A program made the translations under genes and the position numbers. From assembly GCA_963516675.1 (NCBI GenBank), contig CAUQBH010000012.1, positions 1-62,877 on the forward strand: DNA of 62,877 bases, given 5' to 3'. Numbering within the stretch: the stretch's first letter is position 1; the number at the start of each line of letters is the position of its first letter. The notes beneath the pieces are model-generated. The model searched no databases and was not told the origin of the DNA. It worked only from the letters and a program-made list of their open reading frames with translations. Below, piece by piece: positions 44,386 to 52,626 of this stretch. This DNA is from JABCPE02 sp963516675 (lineage in GTDB: Bacteria > Bacteroidota > Bacteroidia > Flavobacteriales > Weeksellaceae).

Positions 44386-44676
44386 ATGGAAAACTTACAA
44401 CAGTTCATACCGATGTTGCTGATTTTGGTCGCATTCTATTTCCTAATGATAAGACCACAGCTCACGAAACAGAAAAAAGAAAAGCAATTTCAGGAGAATC
44501 TGAAACCAGGGAGAAGAGTCGTGACGACTTCTGGTATCCACGGGCGTATCTTCTCCATCGCAGAAGATGGCGTAGTCATCGAGACGCTTTCTGGTAAGCT
44601 GAAAATGGAATTGGCAGCAATATCCAAAGACCTTACCCTCAGCCGTTTCCCTGAGGATAGCGAAGAAAAGAAATAA
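44386..44676 (+). CDS. yajC: Preprotein translocase accessory subunit YajC
   Basis: A 96-residue protein with one N-terminal transmembrane helix (about residues 7-24, IPMLLILVAFYFLMIRPQ) followed by the standard YajC soluble part with KKEKQFQENLKPGRRVVTTSGIHGRI and ETLSGKLKMELA. YajC associates with SecDF at the Sec translocon. Last gene of the nusB unit; a terminator follows. Confidence 0.95.
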   Translation: MENLQQFIPMLLILVAFYFLMIRPQLTKQKKEKQFQENLKPGRRVVTTSGIHGRIFSIAEDGVVIETLSGKLKMELAAISKDLTLSRFPEDSEEKK

Positions 44677-44681
44677 CAAAC

Positions 44682-44706
44682 AAATCCCTATCACAGATAG
44701 GGATTT
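44682..44706 (+). terminator. Terminator of the nusB-DUF1573-yajC unit, bidirectional
   Basis: AAATCCCTATC-ACA-GATAGGGATTT followed by T residues. Confidence 0.8.
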
Positions 44707-44725
44707 TTCTTTTATAAAAAACTTT

Positions 44726-45049
44726 CTAATGCAGTTCTACCTTGCTGTCTTTCATGACATTGGTTACGCCTTTTATGCTTTCGAAGTATTTTCTCCCCTG
44801 CTCTATGGATTTTCCTCGGGAGATTCTCACCGCGATGCCCTTCATTTCCTTGTATTCATATATAATTTCCGCACCATAGGATTTTACTTTTCTTTTTAGT
44901 TTCGGAAGAGAAATTTCATTTTCATCGTAAAAAATAATGAGCGTTCGGTCTTCTTGAGTGTATGTTTCTTCCTGTTGATACACGGCTTTTTGTGTCTGCA
45001 TACAACTGAAGAATGACATCGCAATAAATAATGATAATATCTTTCTCAT
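44726..45049 (-). CDS. Small lipoprotein with inhibitor I9 / subtilisin-propeptide-like fold
   Basis: A 107-residue protein with a signal peptide and Cys at about residue 16 (SFFSCMQTQ), which could be a lipobox. The mature domain (about residues 35-107) has the order strand TLIIFYDE, helix SLPKLKRKVKSYGA, strand EIIYEYKEMKGIAVRIS, helix SIEQGRKYFES, strand VTNVMKDSKVELH. This is the ferredoxin-like pattern of the inhibitor I9 (subtilase propeptide) family, but no protease domain follows. It may act as a stand-alone inhibitor or chaperone of an exported subtilase encoded elsewhere. The fold assignment is inference. Confidence 0.6.
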   Translation of the reverse strand: MRKILSLFIAMSFFSCMQTQKAVYQQEETYTQEDRTLIIFYDENEISLPKLKRKVKSYGAEIIYEYKEMKGIAVRISRGKSIEQGRKYFESIKGVTNVMKDSKVELH

Positions 45050-45098
45050 TTTAAAAAAAATTTAATTCAAAAGTATTAAACATTTTATAATTAAACAA

Positions 45099-45126
45099 AA
45101 TTCCCTTTACCGAAGCAAAGGGAATT
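45099..45126 (-). terminator. Terminator of the nitroreductase gene
   Basis: AATTCCCTTT / AAAGGGAATT with an 8-base loop and T residues on the minus strand. Confidence 0.65.
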
Positions 45127-45169
45127 GAGCGAACAAACAGTTTTTTTATTTTAGATTTTTATTAAATAA

Positions 45170-46204
45170 TTATTTATTCTTTATAACTTCTCGTATAGGT
45201 TTTCGTTTGGAATAAGGCAGCGGCTTAGCGTATCCTATACGAAGCAGAATCTGCGGAAATTGATGATTAACAGCTATCTTTTCGCGGAGCTGATTTCTAA
45301 CCTCAGGAACTTCGCACGGCTGGTTGATATAGGCATGCGCAATATTTTCCTTCGTAAGTGAGAGCAGAAAACGCTGGAGCGTACGCCCTGCATCTATCCA
45401 TGCGTGTATATCATCCGCCGCGCTGGTGATAAGCACGATATTGGAAGAAGAATTGATTTTCTTTAGATCGGTTTTATTTTGCTTTTTGCCTTTAAGGCTC
45501 ATTTTCACAATCGGTTCTGTAATCCATCGCGGAAGATTGGGCGCTCCCAGAGCAGCATAGCTAATTCCGTCATTAGTGCTTTCAGAATGTTTCTTGTTAA
45601 AGCGTATCCATGAGAGCAATTCGGATTTGAATGCTGGGTCGTTCATCTGTGCAGTATTTCCCTGCATCACAGCATCCGTCAGCTGTCCGAATGCTTCTGC
45701 ATTTTTATCAAAAATCTGAATACTGATTTTATCAGAATTAAAATCTTTCAGCAAATTTTTCAGCACAGTTTCAGGAATTGGCTTCCCATCATAAACAGAG
45801 CGATTAGTCTGGCGTTTGGTAATATATTCGGAAAGCAAATCAGTTCTAACAGCCTCTGATTTCTGTAATCCTACTTTGATAACGCCCTCTGGACTTATAT
45901 TCACTTGAGTAGTATAGCCAAGACTGCTTGCTTTTATACATAAATTCTCGAGCGCACAGCCCAAACTCATGAAAAACTCACGATGACTAGGGTCTACAGC
46001 AGGAAGTTCCCTGCTGAAATTGGGTAAAATCGTAATCTCATTTGTTCCTATTTCGAAGAGCCATGGCTGAGAGTTATGCCCAGAGGGCGCTTGTGTGGCT
46101 GCGGTAACTAACTGGATGAAATCATCATTTTGGGCATTTACTTTTAGCCCTGAAAACATTAATAAACTCATGACTAATATTTTTAATTTCGTTTTCATAT
46201 CCAT
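45170..46204 (-). CDS. Exported Acg-family nitroreductase-like protein
   Basis: A 344-residue protein of the Acg/nitroreductase type. APSGHNSQPWLFEI (about residues 36-49) is the FMN-binding start of the family; later segments are FFMSLGCALENLCIKASSLG, ITKRQTNRSVYDGKPIP and AWIDAGRTLQRFLLSLTKENIAHA. It has a Sec-type signal (MKTKLKILVMSLLMFSG then NAQ; no twin arginine), which suggests a periplasmic location. Two Met codons (46204, 46198) are possible starts; the second gives the cleaner signal. Some Acg homologues bind FMN without classical reductase activity. A Crp-like regulator lies 54 bases upstream on the same strand. Confidence 0.75.
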   Translation of the reverse strand: MDMKTKLKILVMSLLMFSGLKVNAQNDDFIQLVTAATQAPSGHNSQPWLFEIGTNEITILPNFSRELPAVDPSHREFFMSLGCALENLCIKASSLGYTTQVNISPEGVIKVGLQKSEAVRTDLLSEYITKRQTNRSVYDGKPIPETVLKNLLKDFNSDKISIQIFDKNAEAFGQLTDAVMQGNTAQMNDPAFKSELLSWIRFNKKHSESTNDGISYAALGAPNLPRWITEPIVKMSLKGKKQNKTDLKKINSSSNIVLITSAADDIHAWIDAGRTLQRFLLSLTKENIAHAYINQPCEVPEVRNQLREKIAVNHQFPQILLRIGYAKPLPYSKRKPIREVIKNK

Positions 46205-46257
46205 TACTTTATATACACAAAGTAACGATAGAAATATGAATTAAAAATGAACCTGAG

Positions 46258-46785
46258 TTAAAAAATACGCTTGCGGATACGGCTCAATGCTTGTGGAGTC
46301 ACACCAATGTAGGAGGCTATATATTTCAGTGGAACATTCTGAATGAATTTTGGGTCTTTTTCCAGCAGCTGTCTGTATATTTCCTCTGGTGACTGTGTCA
46401 GAAACTGCGCCTCACGGTGCATTTTTTCCAAAAGTAGATTTTCTAGTATTTGGGTTTTTATCTGGAGAAATTCAGGGTTTTCGATAAGTTTTTCCAGCGA
46501 ATCCCTTCCTATTCTATACGCCTTTACTTTTTTTATCGCCTGCATGGAGAGCAGAGATGGCTCCTGTTTAACAAACGATGCATAAGACATACAAAAATCG
46601 CCCGTAGAGCATATATCTACAGTGGTCTCTTTCTGTGTGGTGGGATTATAATAAAAAAAGCGAATAATTCCCTCGTCTATGTAGTAGAGCCATTTTTCAA
46701 CACTTCCTACCTCAGTAAGAAATTCATCTTTCTTAAAATACACTTCAGTAAAATAGGTTTCAAGTATTTCAGAGGAAATTTCCAT
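46258..46785 (-). CDS. Crp/Fnr-family transcriptional regulator
   Basis: A 175-residue regulator with a cyclic-nucleotide-binding-type jelly roll (about residues 8-110; VYFKKDEFLTEVGSVEKWLYYIDEGIIRFFYY without the usual cNMP-binding RE motif) and a short C-terminal helix-turn-helix YIASYIGVTPQALSRIRKRIF. The short length and early stop after the recognition helix are common in Bacteroidota members, which often control a neighbouring gene for oxidative or nitrosative stress. The nitroreductase gene follows on the same strand and is the obvious candidate target. Confidence 0.85.
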   Translation of the reverse strand: MEISSEILETYFTEVYFKKDEFLTEVGSVEKWLYYIDEGIIRFFYYNPTTQKETTVDICSTGDFCMSYASFVKQEPSLLSMQAIKKVKAYRIGRDSLEKLIENPEFLQIKTQILENLLLEKMHREAQFLTQSPEEIYRQLLEKDPKFIQNVPLKYIASYIGVTPQALSRIRKRIF

Positions 46786-46855
46786 GATTTTTTGCTGTCA
46801 AATTTTTATTCCTATTAAAATTCTTCTTTATTGATATTTTGTTTAAAAACTTTCA

Positions 46856-46863
46856 CAAAAATA
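46856..46863 (-). promoter_or_regulatory. Putative -7 element of the Crp-like gene
   Basis: TATTTTTG on the minus strand, with TTG 16 bases further upstream (46880-46882). Confidence 0.35.
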
Positions 46864-46974
46864 AAGTTTTATTAAACATCAAGTAATGATTCCAAATGTA
46901 ATAAAATTTCAACAATTTTGCTTAAAAACAATTTACTTCCTCTTGTTGTCTTAATAATAGAACCTATTCTTATT

Positions 46975-47457
46975 CTATGGTGTCATTTGTAATAAATTAT
47001 TGATTTCTTCAGCATGCGTTCGCGAATAATACATCACAAAAGCAATATAAGGAACAAAGAATAGAATACTCCACAACAACCCCTGTGCAGTTGCTTTATG
47101 ATTTCCTACCCGATGGAGTATATACCCTGCCCAAAGCAAATTGAGCGTCATCGTAATATGCGAAAGCTGTGCAAAAACATTGGCTCCGCTCCATGTAAAA
47201 GTAAAAAGTCCCATCGTCCCAAAATAATACATAGGAAGAAATGCAAAAGGAAGATAAGAAATTTTCCTTTTTGCTAAAAAAATCATAAAACAAAGCAGAT
47301 AAACCAAACTGCTTGGAGAGCATGCGTTATAAACAAGCCACTGCACAAAATTCACTTTTAACATAAAGAAGAAATAATAGCTCCCCGAAAGAGTGAGTAG
47401 CAATAAAATAAACGCCAAAACTATCCCCACTGTTTTTTCTGTTCTTGTAATTTCCAT
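46975..47457 (-). CDS. Five-helix membrane protein of unknown function
   Basis: A 160-residue inner-membrane protein with five predicted helices (about residues 10-33, 38-62, 66-88, 95-115, 125-145) and a short charged tail. I do not recognise a family. It starts 8 bases after the AraC/GyrI gene on the same strand, so it is probably co-transcribed and possibly controlled by that regulator. Confidence 0.6.
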   Translation of the reverse strand: MEITRTEKTVGIVLAFILLLLTLSGSYYFFFMLKVNFVQWLVYNACSPSSLVYLLCFMIFLAKRKISYLPFAFLPMYYFGTMGLFTFTWSGANVFAQLSHITMTLNLLWAGYILHRVGNHKATAQGLLWSILFFVPYIAFVMYYSRTHAEEINNLLQMTP

Positions 47458-47465
47458 AAGATTAG

Positions 47466-48326
47466 TTATTTTAGAGGAATATAGACTTCGGTTTTTAGTT
47501 TTTCTTCAGGAGTTCGGCGGCGGTCATTCAGGTATTTCTCAAATATCGGTTCATCGCGGAGTTCATACTCACTACTGACCACCCAGCGCATCGCTTCATC
47601 ACATACAGCGCCAAGATTACTATAACTTCCTTGATAAAAGAAAACTGCATACTTGCCTCCTGCAAGTTGTTTACAGCTAACTTCCCCTGAGGGCTGAGCA
47701 GGTTTGTGAATGGCAAGACAAACATCAGTGCGCTGTAGGTCGGCTTCGGTTATTTTTGGGTCATCATGAGAGATGCATATGGATTCTATACCTTTTGTGA
47801 AGAGTTTTTGTTCTTTTATAACCGCCCACAGCTGTTGATAAGCCCATTCATAATTGAGACTGCCATACGCTCCTTTAAGAGAGACATAAATAAGATTTTT
47901 TGGTTCAAGTTCTACTATTTTTGGAGCTTTTAGGGCTAAATCTGGATTGATGATTTCTTTTTTCATAATGTAAATATCTTTATTGGTTCTGTATTCGGTA
48001 GGTGTGATACCGTATTGATTTTTAAAGGCTTTAGAAAGAGAGGCTGGGGATTCGTATCCTACATTAAAGGCTATTTCCTCCACCAAAAGAGAAGAGTAGC
48101 GCAGGAGCTGTGCAGCCGTTTCTATACGCAAACGAGCAATGAAAGCGATGGGCGACTCATCTTTAATCGCTTTGAAAATCCTGCAAAAATGAAAATCAGA
48201 CAAATGGGCTATCTCTGCTAATTTTCGTACATCTATTGCCTCGTCCAGATGGTTATTGATATATTCCGCCACTCTATTGATACGCTGGACATAATCATTT
48301 CGGGTATTCTGTTTCATATCTGTCAT
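47466..48326 (-). CDS. AraC-family regulator with GyrI-like effector domain
   Basis: A 286-residue regulator of the Rob/SoxS-like type. The N-terminal AraC DNA-binding domain (about residues 8-112) has both helix-turn-helix units: VRKLAEIAHLSDFHFCRIFK and VEEIAFNVGYESPASLSKAFKNQYGITPTEYR (second unit about 82-113). The C-terminal GyrI-like/effector-binding domain (about 130-286) contains FYQGSYSNLGAVCDEAMRWV and ends EVYIPLK. Such proteins sense small, often drug-like ligands and control efflux or membrane genes. The adjacent five-helix membrane protein is a candidate target. Confidence 0.87.
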   Translation of the reverse strand: MTDMKQNTRNDYVQRINRVAEYINNHLDEAIDVRKLAEIAHLSDFHFCRIFKAIKDESPIAFIARLRIETAAQLLRYSSLLVEEIAFNVGYESPASLSKAFKNQYGITPTEYRTNKDIYIMKKEIINPDLALKAPKIVELEPKNLIYVSLKGAYGSLNYEWAYQQLWAVIKEQKLFTKGIESICISHDDPKITEADLQRTDVCLAIHKPAQPSGEVSCKQLAGGKYAVFFYQGSYSNLGAVCDEAMRWVVSSEYELRDEPIFEKYLNDRRRTPEEKLKTEVYIPLK

Positions 48327-48419
48327 TCATTGAATTTCTGGGACAAAGATACAGCCGTTTTCATCAGAAAACTTTTCCTATCTTGCTAAAAACAAAACTG
48401 CATAGCTTTAAAAACTAAA

Positions 48420-48445
48420 ATTCCCCTTACAGAAGTAAAGGGAAT
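48420..48445 (-). terminator. Rho-independent terminator
   Basis: ATTCCCCTTAC-AGAA-GTAAAGGGAAT with one mismatch, between the GyrI-domain gene and the AraC gene. Confidence 0.55.
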
Positions 48446-48515
48446 AAAGTTATACACTAATATTTCTTTATTAAATTATTTCAAATTCTTCTTAAAAATT
48501 TAGATTTATTTCTTT

Positions 48516-48965
48516 TTATATATTGGAATCTTTTACACCTATAAAAATTTCCACTTCCGAGAGGTCGCCTTGCTGAGATTTTTCTGTATACAATTCATAA
48601 TCATATTGATAAAGCCTATTTAGCTCCTTATCTTGCTCCCATATTTTCTGCCATGCTTCTGCTATAGCTTGAGGCATCGCTCCTTTAGCAAGGAATTTCT
48701 TAGAGTTTTGTTTAAGAAACTCTCTTCCGACCAACCCACTTGGGATTTCATCAAGCGAAGATACTTCCAGTCCCAAAAGCGTGGTATATTCACCTGTATA
48801 ATCACTTTCGTAGTCTGTATAGATAGCATAAACATTGCTATTCACTGCCTTTGGGATTTTACTGATGATATTTTCAGAAAAAAATCTATTCCAAAGACCT
48901 CCAATGTCCTTCATTGCTTGTCCATTTTGATTTGTCGTGCGTGTTTCTATGCCAATTATTTTCAT
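48516..48965 (-). CDS. Stand-alone GyrI-like/effector-binding domain protein
   Basis: A 149-residue protein made of one GyrI-like (SRPBCC-unrelated, AraC effector-binding) domain: MKIIGIETRTTNQNGQAMKD, IGGLWNRFFSE, YAIYTDYESDYTGEYTTLLGLEV and the closing EVEIFIGVKD. I use the ATG at 48965; the in-frame extension to 49028 is rich in Ile/Phe/Lys and not family-like. Solo GyrI domains bind small molecules or gyrase inhibitors. It lies next to an AraC regulator carrying the same kind of domain. Confidence 0.8.
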   Translation of the reverse strand: MKIIGIETRTTNQNGQAMKDIGGLWNRFFSENIISKIPKAVNSNVYAIYTDYESDYTGEYTTLLGLEVSSLDEIPSGLVGREFLKQNSKKFLAKGAMPQAIAEAWQKIWEQDKELNRLYQYDYELYTEKSQQGDLSEVEIFIGVKDSNI

Positions 48966-49037
48966 ATCTATAACTTTTACATTCTTAAATAAAGTATATA
49001 TTAAAATTTTTCTATCCAATAAAAACAATTTCTTATT

Positions 49038-49613
49038 TTAATCTACAAAATCCTGCGAGAATGATTTGATTTCAGGGAAGAAAATTTCGTATTTCTCACG
49101 GAGTAAATCTTTATTTGCTAAAAATGCAGGGAACACATTAGTGGTTTTGTCCAGAAACTGGGCTTTGTTCACCACATTCCGAAAGCTGTACTCTATCCCC
49201 CACTCATTCCGGTAGTTGTAGAGCCAGTCATCCTGCTGCATCTTATCCAAAACTTTTTTGAAAACCTCGGGCAGAAATTCCTCATATCGGCGGAGGACAG
49301 CATAGACCCGCTGCGAATGCTCCTGCCACTCGCGCTGGGAATTTTCAGCGGTATCATTTGCGAGGAAATAGTCAAACGCCACATCCACAAACGCCCCAGA
49401 ATACAATCTTACCAGCGGTCGGAAAGGCGCTTTCGCCTCATGTATCAGCGGATGTGCATCCGTGAAAGTATCTATCGCTCTATGCAGTTTTATGCCTTTC
49501 TGTATGCTCTCTGGAAGGCGGGCTACATCTCTGTTCTTCACAAAATCCGCAATCATATTGCCGACGAGCTGTTCCTCGGAAAAAGAAAGATAAGAATGAG
49601 CTAAAAAATTCAT
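49038..49613 (-). CDS. acpH: Acyl carrier protein phosphodiesterase
   Basis: A 191-residue cytoplasmic HD-type enzyme that removes phosphopantetheine from acyl carrier protein. MNFLAHSYLS, VGNMIADFVKNRD, GIKLHRAIDTFTDAHP and RLYSGAFVDVAFDYFLAND are the family (DUF479/AcpH) motifs with the metal-binding His and Asp residues. Length is standard. It lies 49 bases downstream of radA on the same strand. Confidence 0.88.
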   Translation of the reverse strand: MNFLAHSYLSFSEEQLVGNMIADFVKNRDVARLPESIQKGIKLHRAIDTFTDAHPLIHEAKAPFRPLVRLYSGAFVDVAFDYFLANDTAENSQREWQEHSQRVYAVLRRYEEFLPEVFKKVLDKMQQDDWLYNYRNEWGIEYSFRNVVNKAQFLDKTTNVFPAFLANKDLLREKYEIFFPEIKSFSQDFVD

Positions 49614-49662
49614 TTTGTATTCTGCATTAAAGTTGATAAAGCCAATAAAAACAGCCGACTTC

Positions 49663-51015
49663 CTAAAACAATCTTTGATGAAAATCCTCTATTTTGCTGA
49701 CTTCCACTAGTTCTATTTTAAAGCCTTTTTTAGGAAGTTTATTTTGTTTAGAAATGAAAATCCTCTCGTAGCCTAATTTCTCCGCCTCCAAAATTCTTTT
49801 CTCCACCTGCGGAACAGGGCGAATCTCTCCGCTGAGCCCTATTTCTCCCGCAAAACAAACATTATCAGGTATCGTTTCATCTTCATTGGAAGAGAGAATA
49901 GCCGCCACTACCGCCAAATCCAGCGCCGTGTCGCCCGTTTTCATTCCTCCTGTGATATTCAAGAAAACATCCTTCGCACCGAGCATAAAACCTGCCCGCT
50001 TTTCTAAAACCGCGAGGAGCATATTCAGCCTCTTGCTGTCAAAACCTGTGGAGCTACGCTGCGGCGTTCCATAGACTGCACTGCTTACCAATGCCTGAAT
50101 TTCCAGAAGCATGGCTCTGTTTCCCTCCAAAGTAACCGCCACTGCATTTCCTGAAAGGTCTTCGGATTTTTTGGTGATGAGGATTTCGGAAGGGTTTTTT
50201 ATTTCTTTTAATCCTGCTGAAATCATTTCATAAATCCCAATTTCAGAAGTGGAACCAAATCTATTCTTACTCGCCCTCAGCAATCGGAAAAGGTGATTCC
50301 TGTCGCCATCAAAATTGAGAACTACATCCACCATATGTTCTAGGACTTTCGGCCCTGCAATCTGTCCATCCTTCGTGATGTGTCCCACCAAGAAAACTGG
50401 AATATTGGTTTCTTTAGCAAATTTGATAACCTCCGAAGAGCATTCCCTAATCTGCGAAACTGTCCCTGGCGAACTCTCTATCAGCTGGGACTGAAGCGTC
50501 TGGATACTATCTATAATCACAAAATCTGGCTGAAGTTTTTTCGCCTCGGAAAGGATTTTTTCCACTGAAGTTTCGGTATAGAGAAAACAATTTGGATTTT
50601 GGATTTCGGTAAGTCTATCCGCTCTCATTTTTATCTGCGATGCACTCTCCTCTCCTGAAACATAGAGTATTTTTTTCTTCATTTTCAGGGCAAGTTGCAG
50701 GAGCAGTGTAGATTTCCCAATCCCTGGTTCGCCGCCTATCAAAGTAACCGAGCCCAGCACGATGCCTCCGCCCAGCACTCTGTTCAGCTCCTCGCTGGGA
50801 GTTTTTATACGATGTTCAGCATTGACCTCCACATCTGTTATCGTTACCACTTTTTGTTTCCCTTCGCCCAAAATATGGTAGGTAGGCGACTTTGTTTTTT
50901 CTACAATTTCTTCCACCAGAGTATTCCAAGAACCGCAGTTCCTGCACTGCCCAAGCCACTGCGAATACTGCGTTCCGCAATTCTGACAGAAATATGCTGT
51001 TTTTACTTTTGCCAC
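49663..51015 (-). CDS. radA: DNA repair protein RadA
   Basis: A 450-residue RecA-like ATPase that assists homologous recombination and branch migration. The N-terminal zinc finger has CQNCGTQYSQWLGQCRNCGSW (four Cys, residues about 9-28), the Walker A motif is GGEPGIGKST (about 93-102), the RadA-specific KNRFG motif is in ASKNRFGSTSEIG (about 251-263), and the C-terminal Lon-protease-like domain has AVYGTPQRSSTGFDSKRLNM. Divergent from mlaE. Confidence 0.95.
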   Translation of the reverse strand: MAKVKTAYFCQNCGTQYSQWLGQCRNCGSWNTLVEEIVEKTKSPTYHILGEGKQKVVTITDVEVNAEHRIKTPSEELNRVLGGGIVLGSVTLIGGEPGIGKSTLLLQLALKMKKKILYVSGEESASQIKMRADRLTEIQNPNCFLYTETSVEKILSEAKKLQPDFVIIDSIQTLQSQLIESSPGTVSQIRECSSEVIKFAKETNIPVFLVGHITKDGQIAGPKVLEHMVDVVLNFDGDRNHLFRLLRASKNRFGSTSEIGIYEMISAGLKEIKNPSEILITKKSEDLSGNAVAVTLEGNRAMLLEIQALVSSAVYGTPQRSSTGFDSKRLNMLLAVLEKRAGFMLGAKDVFLNITGGMKTGDTALDLAVVAAILSSNEDETIPDNVCFAGEIGLSGEIRPVPQVEKRILEAEKLGYERIFISKQNKLPKKGFKIELVEVSKIEDFHQRLF

Positions 51016-51054
51016 AAATGATGTTTTAAGTGGTGCAATTTAAACAAAAAAGAT

Positions 51055-51062
51055 TATTTTTG
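51055..51062 (+). promoter_or_regulatory. Putative -7 element of mlaE, leaderless geometry
   Basis: TATTTTTG ends four bases before the ATG at 51067, so transcription would begin at or just inside the start codon; a second in-frame ATG lies at 51076. Confidence 0.3.
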
Positions 51063-51066
51063 CATC

Positions 51067-51816
51067 ATGTTTAGAATGTTCAGAAGTTTAGGAGAATATG
51101 TGCTCCTTTTAGGAAAGGTTCTAAGAAAACCACAGAAATCCAAGGTTTTTTCAAAGCTTTTCATGAGAGAAATCAACGATTTGGGGGTTGATTCTTTTGG
51201 TTTAGTATTATTCACTTCCCTGTTTGTGGGGGCGGTGGTCGCTATACAGATGTATAATAACTTTAGTACGGCATCTATTCCCATTCCACTGCCTTATGTA
51301 GGACACGCTACCAAAGTGGTTCTCATCTTGGAATTTTCACCTACGATTATCAGTGTGATTTTAGCGGGGAAAGTGGGTTCTTACATCGCGTCTTCTATTG
51401 GGACAATGCGAGTAACGGAACAGATTGATGCACTGGACATTATGGGAGTAAACTCGGCTAACTTCCTTATCCTTCCGAAGATTTTGGCTTGTGTTATTTT
51501 TAATCCTCTGCTCATTGCTATCAGTATCGTAGTGGGAGTTTTCGGAGGATATCTGGCTGGTGTTTTCACTGGCTCATGGACAGAATCCAACTATATCACG
51601 GGGGTTCAGATGGATTTTCCTACTTTCTTTATTTGGTATGCTTTTATGAAAACGGCGGTTTTTGCGTTTCTGATTGCAACCATTCCTGCATATTTTGGCT
51701 ATAATGTAAAAGGCGGATCGCTGGAAGTAGGGCGAGCAAGTACCCAAGCAGTAGTTTGGACTATTGTAGCCATCATCATTGCTAACTTAATTTTAACTCA
51801 AATGTTCTTAGGCTAA
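51067..51816 (+). CDS. mlaE: MlaE-type ABC transporter permease
   Basis: A 249-residue inner-membrane permease of lipid transport ABC systems (Mla/Ttg2B). It has about five helices, and the motifs LFVGAVVAIQMYNNF, VLILEFSPTIISVILAGKVGSYIASSIGTMRVTEQIDAL (central 20 residues about 103-122) and GGSLEVGRASTQAVVWT are typical. It keeps outer-membrane lipid asymmetry by moving phospholipids. Its last base overlaps the mlaF start by one base, giving tight coupling. An mlaD-type MCE gene is not adjacent. Confidence 0.92.
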   Translation: MFRMFRSLGEYVLLLGKVLRKPQKSKVFSKLFMREINDLGVDSFGLVLFTSLFVGAVVAIQMYNNFSTASIPIPLPYVGHATKVVLILEFSPTIISVILAGKVGSYIASSIGTMRVTEQIDALDIMGVNSANFLILPKILACVIFNPLLIAISIVVGVFGGYLAGVFTGSWTESNYITGVQMDFPTFFIWYAFMKTAVFAFLIATIPAYFGYNVKGGSLEVGRASTQAVVWTIVAIIIANLILTQMFLG

Positions 51817-52589
51817 TGATAGAAGTAGTAGATTTAAAGAAAAGTTTTGGGGACACCGAAATCCTAAAAGGAATAACCACCACGCTGGAGTCAGGGAAAA
51901 TCAATCTCATCATCGGGCAGAGTGGTTCTGGGAAAACGGTATTTTTGAAGTCATTATTAAATGTCTTTGAACCCACCAGTGGAAGCATCCTATTCGATGG
52001 GCGAAACATCGTAGAAATGACGCCAAAGCAGAAACAAGAGCTGAGAGCAGAAATAGGAACGGTATTCCAAGGGAGTGCATTATTTGACTCTATGACCGTG
52101 GAGGAAAACATCATGTTCCCATTGGACATGTTCACTAACCTTACCTATAACGAAAAGAAAAAACGGGTAAAAGAAGTAATAGACGATGTTCATCTGGAAA
52201 ACGCAGACCACAAGTATCCATCCGAGATTTCTGGGGGAATGCAGAAAAGGGTTGCCATCGCGAGAGCCATCGTGAACAATCCTAAATATCTCTTCTGCGA
52301 TGAGCCAAACTCTGGGCTAGACCCTTATACATCGAAGGTTATAGATGATCTAATCAAAGAAATTACCCGAAGATATAACACCACTACCATCATCAACACC
52401 CACGATATGAACTCAGTGATGACCATCGGTGAGAAAATCGTATATCTAAGAAAAGGCGTGAAAGAATGGGAAGGAAACAAAGATATTCTCATCAATGCGG
52501 AAAGCCAATATTTAATAGATTTTGTTTATTCTTCCGAATTATTCAAAGAATTGAGACAATATTTATTAAATAACAATAAAAAAGTTTAA
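51816..52589 (+). CDS. mlaF: MlaF-type ABC transporter ATP-binding protein
   Basis: A 257-residue cytoplasmic ATPase partner of MlaE. Walker A is GQSGSGKT (residues about 35-42), the Q-loop lies in GTVFQGSALFDSMTV, the signature motif is SGGMQKR (about 141-147), Walker B is YLFCDEPNSGLDP (about 160-172) and the H-loop is NTHDMNS. These match lipid-transport ATPases. Overlaps mlaE by one base; a barrel protein gene follows after 37 bases. Confidence 0.93.
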   Translation: MIEVVDLKKSFGDTEILKGITTTLESGKINLIIGQSGSGKTVFLKSLLNVFEPTSGSILFDGRNIVEMTPKQKQELRAEIGTVFQGSALFDSMTVEENIMFPLDMFTNLTYNEKKKRVKEVIDDVHLENADHKYPSEISGGMQKRVAIARAIVNNPKYLFCDEPNSGLDPYTSKVIDDLIKEITRRYNTTTIINTHDMNSVMTIGEKIVYLRKGVKEWEGNKDILINAESQYLIDFVYSSELFKELRQYLLNNNKKV

Positions 52590-52626
52590 TTTCCGTTATA
52601 GTCCTATCAGATTAAATTCAAATATT

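Noticed and set aside
47096..47323. Second frame on the same strand inside the five-helix membrane protein gene
   Set aside because: It is an out-of-frame translation with no signal or coding character; the longer frame has five clear helices and fits against the AraC gene.
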